From the NCBI RefSeq assembly GCF_022387135.1, contig NZ_CP092462.1, positions 4,340,001-4,404,000 of the forward strand: a stretch of 64,000 bases of DNA, written 5' to 3'. Positions 17,828 to 25,172 of the stretch are shown here, piece after piece. The position numbers and the translations under genes were made by a program. Origin of the DNA: Comamonas sp. B21-038 (GTDB taxonomy: Bacteria; Pseudomonadota; Gammaproteobacteria; Burkholderiales; Burkholderiaceae_C). The number at the start of each line of letters is the position of its first letter. Within the stretch, counting starts at the first letter, position 1. Under the pieces are notes generated by a model. That model was not told the DNA's origin. It did no database searches and saw only the letters and a program-made list of their open reading frames with translations.

Positions 17828-18229
17828 ATGCCTACCACCCCACTGGTCGATGCCCTCGACCACCTGGTGCTCACCGTGCAGAGCATCCCGCGCAGCATCG
17901 CTTTTTACGAGCGGGTGCTGGGCATGGAGGCCCGAGAGTTCAAGCCCGGCCGTTATGCGCTGCATTTTGGCCGGCAAAAGATCAACCTGCACGAGCTGGG
18001 CCACGTGGTGGACCCGAACGTGAAACATGCAACGCCAGGCTCTGCCGATGTCTGCTTTCTGACCCGCATGCCGCTGGCCGAGGTGATCGCCCATCTGCAG
18101 CGCGAGCAGGTCGCCATCGTGCAGGGGCCGGTGCGGGCCACCGGTGCGCAGGCCACGCTGCAGTCGCTGTATTTCTACGACCCCGATGAGAACCTGATCG
18201 AGGTCGCGAACGAGGTGCAGGCTGGCTGA
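17828..18229 (+). CDS. VOC (glyoxalase/dioxygenase superfamily) protein
   Basis: A 133-residue single VOC domain: DALDHLVLTVQSIPRSIAFYERVLGM at the start, NLHELG in the middle and SLYFYDPDENLIEVAN at the end. The metal positions can be read as His (DHLVL), a central His/Glu pair and the terminal Glu (LIEV). Its substrate is unknown. It converges on a methylglyoxal-synthase-like gene 18 bases away, so a role in methylglyoxal handling is possible but not shown. Confidence 0.85.
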   Translation: MPTTPLVDALDHLVLTVQSIPRSIAFYERVLGMEAREFKPGRYALHFGRQKINLHELGHVVDPNVKHATPGSADVCFLTRMPLAEVIAHLQREQVAIVQGPVRATGAQATLQSLYFYDPDENLIEVANEVQAG

Positions 18230-18247
18230 TGACTGACGCGCTTGAAC

Positions 18248-19111
18248 TTACCGTTTGGCCGCCGCATCGCACCAGCGCTGGGCCACCGCTGGCGAGGTCA
18301 TGCACACCACCTCCTGGGTGACGGTCGTCACCGCCCGCTCCAGCAGCTGGATATCGGCCTCATGCTGGCGTGCCACATGCGGGTCTTCAAAGAAGATCGC
18401 GCGCTGGCAGCGGCGCTCCAGCACCAGGTCGGCGATTTGCGCATCTCCCCCCAATGGGCCGCTGTTGAAACGATCCACCCAAGGCTTGTCAGCCGGCCAG
18501 CCTTTGCTCCAGGCCAGCTCATTGAGCTTTTGGCCGGTGGTGCCGGTGCCCACGCGGCGGCGGTAGCGCGAGAGCAGCGCAAAATTGCGCTCGCAAAAGT
18601 CCAGCATCGCCGGCTTCATCGCATCGTGGGCGATCAGCGCCAGGGTCTGGTTGCCATAGTCGTGCAGGCGGTCGGCATGGCGGTCGGGCGCCAGCCCGGC
18701 GTGGATGCGTTCCATCTCCACCCAGTCGCGCGCGCTGGCTGCCGTCGAGATAAAGGGCTTGCCGTGGATCACGCACTGGCGCTTCAAGGCCAGCGCCTCG
18801 GGGAAGATCGACGACGGGTCCACCGGGTCGATCAGGTAGATGGCGCCGTCGAGCACGCGGTTGTCGCCCGGCATGCCCACCACCTCGGCCACCAGCTTCA
18901 TCAGCCCGCCTTCGCGGCCATAGGGGTAGCGCACCAGGCCCTTGTGGCCCTTGAGCATTTCTGCCGCTGCAATCGCGTCATAGGTGCGGCCCACCGCATG
19001 GAACCCGATGTTCAGCTCCCGAATGCCCTGCTCGCAGGCGCGCAAGAAGCTGAACAGCGCGGCATCCTCGTTCTGGTGGTGCAAACGGTTGGCGGCAAGG
19101 CCTAAAAGCAT
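18248..19111 (-). CDS. methylglyoxal synthase-like protein with two MGS-like domains
   Basis: A 287-residue protein, about twice the length of E. coli MgsA (about 152). The C-terminal half (residues about 154-280) matches MgsA closely: LALIAHDAMK (His162, Asp163, Lys166), the phosphate loop GTGTTG (188-193), SGPLGGD (Asp223) and QHEAD (His250, Asp253). The spacing from Asp223 to His250 (27) and to Asp253 (3 more) equals that of the catalytic Asp71, His98 and Asp101 of E. coli. The N-terminal half (residues 1-130) looks like a second MGS-like fold (GREGGLMKLV, IYLIDPVDPSSIFPEALAL, STAASARDW) but lacks these catalytic residues. The likely activity is dihydroxyacetone phosphate to methylglyoxal. 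Confidence 0.82.
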   Translation of the reverse strand: MLLGLAANRLHHQNEDAALFSFLRACEQGIRELNIGFHAVGRTYDAIAAAEMLKGHKGLVRYPYGREGGLMKLVAEVVGMPGDNRVLDGAIYLIDPVDPSSIFPEALALKRQCVIHGKPFISTAASARDWVEMERIHAGLAPDRHADRLHDYGNQTLALIAHDAMKPAMLDFCERNFALLSRYRRRVGTGTTGQKLNELAWSKGWPADKPWVDRFNSGPLGGDAQIADLVLERRCQRAIFFEDPHVARQHEADIQLLERAVTTVTQEVVCMTSPAVAQRWCDAAAKR

Positions 19112-19275
19112 GGTCTATCCCGTGGGTGTGGCAAGCGAGTGGAAAGCATAGCGCCAAATCTGCGCCGCCGGTATGACAGCCGACTGGCGCAGTGGCTCAA
19201 TGCTGCGCCCAATTCTTAACTTCGGACAACCATCGCCAATCAGCCACACTGCGCTCGCACTGCCATCCAGCCTGC

Positions 19276-20556
19276 TCAAGCCCGGCTGGCCCACCAGGTC
19301 TGCCACCGGAACCCCAGCCACAGCACCAGCAGCATGGCCGCGCCAAACACCCAGCCGCTCAGCGCACCGGCCATGCCGCCGGACAGCAAGGTGCCGACGG
19401 TGCAGCCAATACCGGTCATCGCGCCCCAGCCCAGCAGCACCCCGCCGAGCAAACCCCGGCCGGCATCCCGCCCGGTGGGCAGGCGCGGGCGGAACTGGCG
19501 GCTGGCAAAGGCGGCGATAAACGCGCCGGCCAGCAAACCCAGCAGCACCAGCGCATTGGGCGTGGCCCAGGTCGCAGCGGGCAAGGTGGCGCAGCCGGCA
19601 AAGCCATCCAGGCCATTGAGCCGCTCAGGCACCCAGCCCTGGCCTTGCAGCGCGCCGCGCACTTGGCTGCCGATCAGGGCCGTCACGCCCAGCGGCCGCA
19701 TGCGCACGATGGCGGCGGTGGCGATCAGCCCCACCAGCAGGCCGCCCAGGGCATAGTTCCAACGCCCTTGCCACAGGCTGCGCCACAGTGCGGGCAAGCT
19801 GCGCGGCGCCGCCCTTGCGGGATCTATGGGCGCAGTAGGCAGTGGCAGGCTGCGCCGGCGCTGCTGCACATGGCGCTGCCACACCCAGGCCGCCCAGGCC
19901 GCCAGCACGCCCAGCTGCAGCAGCAAGGCGCCGCCATAGCCCAGGTGCTGCGGCAGCCAGACAACGGGCGCATCGGCCACCGCCAGGCTGTAGAGCGGGT
20001 TCCAGGTCTGAAAACCCAACGCAAAGCCCAGCGCGGTACCCAGCAGCGCAAATGGCGATGCAGCCGACCCCTCGGCCAGCCGGTACCAGTGCGCGCTGAT
20101 GCAGGAGCCCGACACCAGCATGCCCGCCCCAAAGGCCAGGCCCGCCAGCACCAGCACCCAGCTGACCGGGCCAATGTGCATATCGGGCGGCAGTTGCCCC
20201 GCCTGGGGGTTGGGCACCCAGCTGCTCTGCACCACCGTCATGCCCACCAGCCCCACGGCCAGCGCCAGGATGATTGCCAAGATACCGCGCGGGTCATCCC
20301 GTTGCAGCCAATCACGCGCATGGCAGTAAAAGCAAAAGCGCGAGCGCTGCAGCACCACGCCCAGCGCCAGCCCAATCGCCAGCGCAAACACCAGGGTGCG
20401 CCCGCCATCGCGCTGCAACAAGGCCTGCTGCAATGGCCACAGCGCCAGCAGCAGCACGGCCGCTGCCACCGGCTGCCAATAGGCGCTGATGTCCCCGGCC
20501 GCGCGCTGCCCGGCAGCGCTGTCCGCCCCCCCCAAACCCACGCTGGAATCAGTCAT
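19276..20556 (-). CDS. YeeE/YedE (TsuA-like) thiosulfate/sulfur-compound transporter
   Basis: A 426-residue polytopic inner-membrane protein with about ten hydrophobic segments and two inverted repeats of the YeeE/YedE domain. The conserved cysteines are visible: RSRFCFYCHARD near residue 75, GSCISAHWYRLAEGS, and GIGCTVGTLLSGG near the C terminus, the sites proposed to relay thiosulfate in TsuA. The start MTDSSVGLGG is taken at 20556. It lies downstream of an exported rhodanese gene on the same strand, separated by a terminator-like hairpin. The neighbourhood suggests uptake of thiosulfate or persulfide sulfur. Confidence 0.87.
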   Translation of the reverse strand: MTDSSVGLGGADSAAGQRAAGDISAYWQPVAAAVLLLALWPLQQALLQRDGGRTLVFALAIGLALGVVLQRSRFCFYCHARDWLQRDDPRGILAIILALAVGLVGMTVVQSSWVPNPQAGQLPPDMHIGPVSWVLVLAGLAFGAGMLVSGSCISAHWYRLAEGSAASPFALLGTALGFALGFQTWNPLYSLAVADAPVVWLPQHLGYGGALLLQLGVLAAWAAWVWQRHVQQRRRSLPLPTAPIDPARAAPRSLPALWRSLWQGRWNYALGGLLVGLIATAAIVRMRPLGVTALIGSQVRGALQGQGWVPERLNGLDGFAGCATLPAATWATPNALVLLGLLAGAFIAAFASRQFRPRLPTGRDAGRGLLGGVLLGWGAMTGIGCTVGTLLSGGMAGALSGWVFGAAMLLVLWLGFRWQTWWASRA

Positions 20557-20568
20557 GGCATTCCATCC

Positions 20569-20595
20569 AAAAAAATGCCCGCGCTGGGCGGGCAT
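20569..20595 (-). terminator. rho-independent terminator between rhodanese and yedE-like genes
   Basis: On the minus strand the perfect 8-bp stem ATGCCCGC / GCGGGCAT, with a 5-base loop, is followed by seven T. It lies after the rhodanese stop (20638) and just before the transporter ATG (20556). It should terminate or attenuate transcription coming from the rhodanese gene. Confidence 0.75.
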
Positions 20596-20637
20596 TGAAC
20601 ACAGGACCGAGCCCATGCGGAGACATTCAAACCATGC

Positions 20638-21594
20638 TTATTTCGCAGCCCAGATCGTGCCGGCCGGGTTGTTGATCGGCACGCCAACGCTGTTGCCGTA
20701 TTCGGTCCAGGAGCCGTCATAGTTCTTCACCTGGTAGCCCAGGATCTTGCTGAGCGCAAACCAGGTGTGGCTGCTGCGCTCGCCAATGCGGCAGTAGGTG
20801 ATGATGGGCTTGCTGCCGTCGATGCCGGCATCGGCATAGAGCTTTTGCAGATCAGCCCGCGATTTGAAGGTGCCGTCCTCATTGACCGCCTTGCCCCAAG
20901 GCACATTCACCGCGCCAGGGATATGGCCGGCGCGGATCGACAGCTCCGGCACACCGGCAGGCGCAAACACCTTGCCCTGGTATTCATCGGCCGAGCGGAT
21001 ATCCACCAGCTGCGTGGCGCCCTTGCCCTCCACCGCCGCCAGCGCATCACCCAGGCGGGCCCGCAAATCGGTGTTGACCTGGCCCACGCGGTAGGTGGTA
21101 GCGGCGTAGTCCGGCGCGCGGTTGTTCAGCGCACGGTTCTCGGCCTCCCACTTCTTGCGGCCGCCATCGAGCAGCTTCACGTTCTTGACGCCATACACAT
21201 CAAACACCCAGGCGCCCCAGGCCGCAAACCAGTTGTTGGTGTCGCCGTACAGCACCACGGTCGTGTTGTCGCTCACCCCTCCCTTGGACAGCAATTGCTC
21301 AAACGCCTCCTTGCTGACAATGTCGCGGCGCACCTTGTCATTGAGGTCGTTGTGCCAGGAGAAGTTGACCGCGCCCGGAATATGCGCCCGCTCATACAGC
21401 CCCGGGTTCACGCTGACCTCGATCACCCGCACATCAGGCCGTTGCAGGTTGGCCGCCAGCCATTCAGTACTGACCAGCGCGCCCGCAGGCACCGCCTGCG
21501 GCGTGTTGGCAAAGGCAGGGCTTGCGCCCCAAACGGCTGCCGCTGCGGTACCGGCAATCAAAACGCGCCAAGGCGCTGCTGTGCGGATAGTCAT
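20638..21594 (-). CDS. exported sulfurtransferase with two rhodanese domains
   Basis: A 318-residue protein with a cleavable signal peptide (MTIRTAAPWRVLIAGTAAAA, cut near AFAN at about residue 29), hence periplasmic. The first rhodanese domain (VSTEWLAANLQ to LLDGGRKKW) is inactive-like. The second carries the active-site loop YCRIGERSSHT with the catalytic Cys. It transfers sulfane sulfur from thiosulfate or 3-mercaptopyruvate to an acceptor; the CRIGERS loop resembles thiosulfate-type rhodaneses. It is upstream of the YedE-like sulfur transporter and probably works with it. Confidence 0.9.
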   Translation of the reverse strand: MTIRTAAPWRVLIAGTAAAAVWGASPAFANTPQAVPAGALVSTEWLAANLQRPDVRVIEVSVNPGLYERAHIPGAVNFSWHNDLNDKVRRDIVSKEAFEQLLSKGGVSDNTTVVLYGDTNNWFAAWGAWVFDVYGVKNVKLLDGGRKKWEAENRALNNRAPDYAATTYRVGQVNTDLRARLGDALAAVEGKGATQLVDIRSADEYQGKVFAPAGVPELSIRAGHIPGAVNVPWGKAVNEDGTFKSRADLQKLYADAGIDGSKPIITYCRIGERSSHTWFALSKILGYQVKNYDGSWTEYGNSVGVPINNPAGTIWAAK

Positions 21595-21844
21595 GCTGTG
21601 TCGTCCTTCAGGTCATGGGAGAAAAGGCTGCCATCACGGCAGGGCCTGCTTGCACTGTGCATGTTGCAAGCAGCTACTCCAACTGAGGAATGCGCAGATG
21701 CATATGTGATCTGCGCGCTTGACAGGGGCCAAGCCTGAACGACCTAGGTGCAGCGCCAGCGTGCACTGCGCTGGGCTGCTTCCACTTTGGGAGCGAGAAC
21801 GCGTCCCTAGCGGCTTGCGCCAACCCCAGCCAAGCCGGGTTTTC

Positions 21845-22387
21845 TCAAGCCCGGCCGACCGAATCCGCCCACTGCTGCGCCGTCTGCAGCCGCGCACGCG
21901 GGCCAAAGCTGCTGGTGCTGCTGAGGGTGATGTTGTGGTGCGCAATCACCTGCTGCGGCGTGACGGCGGCATTGCCGCAAGTGGTGTGCGCATCCTCCAG
22001 CAGCACCACCGGGTAGCCATGGCGCAGCGCCGCGCGCGTGGTCACATCCACGCAGTACTCCGTGTGCATGCCGCCAATCACCAGCTCCTGCACGCCCAGG
22101 TTTTGCAGCATGGGCAATAGGTCGGTTTTCCAGAACGCATCGCCGGTGGTTTTGTCCAGGGTCAGGTCGCTGCTCTCCACCTGCAGGCCATCGGCCAGCT
22201 GCCATCCGGGCGTGCCTGCCTCCAGGCCAGGCTCGGCATGGCGCACCCAGATGATGGGGGTGTTGGCCTGGCGTGCGGCGGCGGTGACCTGGTTGATGCG
22301 GGCGATCAGGGCGGGGCAATCCCAGGCGGCGTTGGGGCCGGTGCAGAGGGATTGTTGGATGTCTATTAGGAGGAGGGCAGTGGGCAT
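21845..22387 (-). CDS. isochorismatase-like cysteine hydrolase
   Basis: A 180-residue cytoplasmic hydrolase of the isochorismatase/nicotinamidase superfamily. The triad is Asp in LLIDIQQSL (residue 9), a Lys in the middle (TLDKTTGDAF) and the nucleophilic Cys in GGMHTEYCVDVTTRAA. Substrate class cannot be fixed from sequence; YrdC/YecD-like amidohydrolases are closest in length and motifs. It is the last normal high-GC gene before the lower-GC island. Confidence 0.85.
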   Translation of the reverse strand: MPTALLLIDIQQSLCTGPNAAWDCPALIARINQVTAAARQANTPIIWVRHAEPGLEAGTPGWQLADGLQVESSDLTLDKTTGDAFWKTDLLPMLQNLGVQELVIGGMHTEYCVDVTTRAALRHGYPVVLLEDAHTTCGNAAVTPQQVIAHHNITLSSTSSFGPRARLQTAQQWADSVGRA

Positions 22388-22843
22388 GGGGGCGGAGCTG
22401 TTGCTGGAGGATGTGCAGGATTCTATGGTTCGATATGGGCGTGCATTACGCCGGTTGGTTCAGCTATGTTTTGGTGCTTGATATCTAGTTCCGCAAAGGC
22501 TGTAAGCGGCCTTACGTTCGTAATGCAACGAGCGGCTGCTTTCATCCAGAGCAGACGATCTCCCTGAGAGATCACCAGTTGCGTGAGTCTCTCCTAAATA
22601 CGCGGTGATTCACCAGCCTCTCCCTGTTGACCTCTGGGGAAGTCAACCTCGATGTTTAAGCTGACGGCAACCCAATGCACTGCGACCCACACTCAGACGA
22701 GGAGCACGTCGCCGACCACGTATGATTTTTCTGTTTGCCACGTGCTCGAAATTAGTTACACGATCCGATTCTTCAATATATTTTTATCCAAAACAGGTAA
22801 GTATTTAGTTTCCGTGCAGGACTTCACTGACAATCTTGGCTAT
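22388..22843. other. junction region, no gene seen, small hairpins
   Basis: GC content falls visibly here compared with the left flank. It holds a GTAAG-CGGC-CTTAC hairpin at 22502-22515 and GATCTC-CCTGA-GAGATC at 22557-22573. An open frame from 22652 continues into the toxin gene, but its first 64 residues have no recognisable homology and are AT-rich non-coding in style. I could not find integrase, tRNA or a flanking direct repeat that would mark an attachment site. Confidence 0.4.
22756..22784 (+). promoter_or_regulatory. candidate sigma70 promoter of the toxin-antitoxin pair
   Basis: A -35-like TTACAC at 22756-22761 and a -10-like TATTTT at 22779-22784 are separated by 17 bases in an AT-rich stretch. 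Transcription from here would start about 50 bases before the ATG at 22844, which supports that start over the upstream one. Confidence 0.35.
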
Positions 22844-23176
22844 ATGCCGCTTGAAATTGCGTTTCAGACGAGGGAGTTGCGTGCCACCTGCGAAAGCCAG
22901 ACGAGGGCGAAGCGGGAGCTTGGCGAGCTAGGAAGTAAGGCGCTACAACGGGTGCTGGCCGATATGCAGGCGGCCGAAACCGTCGCCGAACTGTTTGATA
23001 TGGGATTGGTAATTGAGTATTGCACGCAGGAACACGGAGTGCTAAGGTTCCAGCTAGACGGCGAACTAAGCCTGTTTTGCAACGTCAATCAGCAAAGCGC
23101 GCCGATGAATGGTGAAACGATTGATTGGGCCCAAGTTTCTAGACTCAAAGTCGCTCGCATCGGAGGCGGCAAGTGA
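22844..23176 (+). CDS. HigB/RelE-like toxin of a type II toxin-antitoxin pair
   Basis: 110 residues from MPLEIAFQTRELRATCES. The layout fits the HigB-type killer family that precedes HigA: a helical N terminus with LRATC, a middle segment QRVLADMQAAETVAEL, a beta region LRFQLDGELSLFCN, and the C-terminal IDWAQVSRLKVARIG. The expected activity is translation-dependent mRNA cleavage; that is family knowledge, and no catalytic residue can be assigned with certainty. It overlaps the next gene by GTGA, so the pair is translationally coupled. No good ribosome site is visible before the ATG. Confidence 0.65.
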   Translation: MPLEIAFQTRELRATCESQTRAKRELGELGSKALQRVLADMQAAETVAELFDMGLVIEYCTQEHGVLRFQLDGELSLFCNVNQQSAPMNGETIDWAQVSRLKVARIGGGK

Positions 23177-24246
23177 ATGTCTTCGCTGAATTTTACCCTA
23201 CATGGGCGTCACCTCCAGGCGACACTGTTAGAGATCTCGCTCAGCGGAAGGGACTGACACAAGCGGTTGTCGCTAATGCCCTCGGCGTTGCGGAACCCAC
23301 CCTCGCCCGCATGCTCAATGGCGATTTACCTATCACCGAAGCACGAGCTGAGAAACTTTCGGCCTGTGTCGGCGCTACGGCTCGCTTCTGGCTTACGCGT
23401 GAGGCGCAGTACCGCGATGCGTTGCAAGCGATTCAAGATGATGGCCGTGCGTGGGTATCTAGCCTCCCATTCGCGGACATGGCGAAGTTTGGATGGTTGG
23501 ATGCCGCAAACTCTGTCGCAGGAAAACTCCAACAAGCCTTCACCTTTTTCGGGGTGTCGAGCGTTGACGAGTGGCGAGATGCGTGGCTTTCTGAGCACGC
23601 CGGCTTGACGGCGTATAGGACCTCGCCAGTCTTCGCGATGCAAGGCGCGTCTGCGGCTGCTTGGCTTCGACAGGGTGAGCACATTGCGAGCGGCATCAGT
23701 ACCGCGCAATGGTCCCGCACAAACTTTGAACGAATCCTGCCAGAGTTGAAGTCGCTGACGCGGGTGGAGAAGCCCGCGGAGTTCATGCCTCAGCTTCAGC
23801 GTAGGTGCGCTGAGTGTGGGGTAGCCGTTGTCGTTGTCCGAGCTCCTAAAGGCTGCCCGGCAAGCGGCGCAACACGAGTCAAGAATGGTCAAGCCATCCT
23901 ACAACTCAGCGCTCGGTACCTGCGCGACGACAGCTTCTGGTTTACCTTCTTCCATGAAGCTGGGCACCTCGTTCTACACGAGGATCGCCTATTCCTTGAA
24001 TGGTCGGAGAAGCAGCATCTAGACGAGAAGGAAGAGCGGGAAGCCAATGACTTCGCTGGGAAAGCTTTGATTCCGCCAGCGCAAGAGGCTGAACTCCGTG
24101 CGCTTCCTCATGATTACAAGGCTGTCATGAGGTTTGCGCGAGATCTCTCAGTGTCGCCGGGAATCGTGGTCGGGCAACTTCAACACCGAGGCTTGGTGCC
24201 TCGGGAAAAGCTCAATTTTCTGAAGAAACGGTACACCTGGGGCTGA
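23173..24246 (+). CDS. HigA-like antitoxin with XRE helix-turn-helix and ImmA/IrrE metallopeptidase domain
   Basis: 357 residues from a GTG start. Residues about 15-80 are an XRE/HigA-type HTH (RKGLTQAVVANALGVAEPTL, then ITEARAEKLSACVGATARFW). The C-terminal part is an ImmA/IrrE zinc peptidase domain with HEAGH at 261-265 and a downstream EREANDFA segment giving the third ligand. This long form combines DNA binding/antitoxin function with a protease-like module and is known in HigA and phage-repressor-linked proteins. It ends 2 bases before the convergent base-modification-like operon. Confidence 0.8.
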   Translation: MNVFAEFYPTWASPPGDTVRDLAQRKGLTQAVVANALGVAEPTLARMLNGDLPITEARAEKLSACVGATARFWLTREAQYRDALQAIQDDGRAWVSSLPFADMAKFGWLDAANSVAGKLQQAFTFFGVSSVDEWRDAWLSEHAGLTAYRTSPVFAMQGASAAAWLRQGEHIASGISTAQWSRTNFERILPELKSLTRVEKPAEFMPQLQRRCAECGVAVVVVRAPKGCPASGATRVKNGQAILQLSARYLRDDSFWFTFFHEAGHLVLHEDRLFLEWSEKQHLDEKEEREANDFAGKALIPPAQEAELRALPHDYKAVMRFARDLSVSPGIVVGQLQHRGLVPREKLNFLKKRYTWG

Positions 24247-24248
24247 CC

Positions 24249-25172
24249 CTACCCGCGGAAAGGTAGGTACCTTCCGGGACTCTTCTGCCAGTTGCACATG
24301 GCGTCTTCCATGACCTGCATGCCGACGCCCAAGTGCTCCTCTAAGGCGGCAACGCGCGCTTCAAGCGTCTTAGGAGTGGTACGAGAGTCGAATTGTCCGT
24401 CGAATAGCAAGCGTGCCCCTTTCTTTGGACCAGTGGCCGCATTCATGTACGTCGAGTTGGCATCAATCGGGGCGAGGCCAATCTTGCCGAGCATTGTGAG
24501 GTAGTCGAACCGCCCAGTGCGGCCGAAGCTTTTGACCACCTCCATAGAGTCATACAACAGCGCGAATGCCTTTCTGGGGTGGCTATTTACCTGCGCAAGA
24601 GTGTTTGCGATCATCTGGTCGTGTGAGCCGTTTGCTTGGATCCATTCGACATAGGTCCTGATTACGACATTAGTGCCGCGAGCGCCTTGCTTGAGGGATT
24701 CGTACTTGCGGTGATTGCCAAACTTACCCTTGAAGTCAGCCCGGTTGTCCTCAAGCCATTCTCCATAAGCTACTGGGTCCCTGCCGACTCGCTGCCAGGT
24801 CCAAGGCGAGTCCTCGTGGGCGCCGTATAGCTCGCGTGAAAGCAGCCATTCGGTGCGCAGGTTCCGGCCGCAATGAGTGGCGAGGAATACTAGCCAAAAT
24901 GCCTCTTCCCGGTCCCCGTTCGACACCTTAAGCATTGCTGCCTTTATTGGGTCAAACAGGTCACTTTTGGGGTCGGCACGCAGGGGGCTAATGGGCCGGG
25001 CTTTTACCTTATGCACGTACTCCACGCGCTGTAGACTGTCAATGAGTTGACCTACGAAGGCTAGTAGGTTCTCCACTGGGACGATGCCGGTGAGCGGCAT
25101 CCGTTCTCTGTGGAACTCCAATAGCTGCGTTTCGAGGGTCTCTCGGCGCTCGTTCTTCTCGGTGCCTTTCAT
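24249..25172 (-). CDS. protein resembling alpha-glutamyl/putrescinyl thymine pyrophosphorylase clade 3 (AGPT-Pplase3)
   Basis: A 307-residue soluble protein. It resembles the predicted DNA-glycosylase-fold AGPT-Pplase3 family, named from studies of hypermodified DNA bases. Segments I associate with it are FLATHCGRNLRTEWLLSREL (residues 97-115), LYGAHEDSPWTW, GKFGNHRKYESL (149-160) and LTMLGKIGLAPIDANSTYMN (225-243). The assignment is from remembered family resemblance and biochemical function is unproven. It overlaps the thymidylate-synthase-like gene by 4 bases (ATGA), so the two are one operon. Codon use and GC are lower than the flanks, which indicates transfer. The C terminus faces the antitoxin gene with a 2-base gap. 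Confidence 0.6.
   Translation of the reverse strand: MKGTEKNERRETLETQLLEFHRERMPLTGIVPVENLLAFVGQLIDSLQRVEYVHKVKARPISPLRADPKSDLFDPIKAAMLKVSNGDREEAFWLVFLATHCGRNLRTEWLLSRELYGAHEDSPWTWQRVGRDPVAYGEWLEDNRADFKGKFGNHRKYESLKQGARGTNVVIRTYVEWIQANGSHDQMIANTLAQVNSHPRKAFALLYDSMEVVKSFGRTGRFDYLTMLGKIGLAPIDANSTYMNAATGPKKGARLLFDGQFDSRTTPKTLEARVAALEEHLGVGMQVMEDAMCNWQKSPGRYLPFRG

Noticed and set aside
22652-22843. 64-residue N-terminal extension of the toxin-like gene
   Set aside because: No homology, AT-rich non-coding style, and a plausible promoter lies inside it; start set at 22844.
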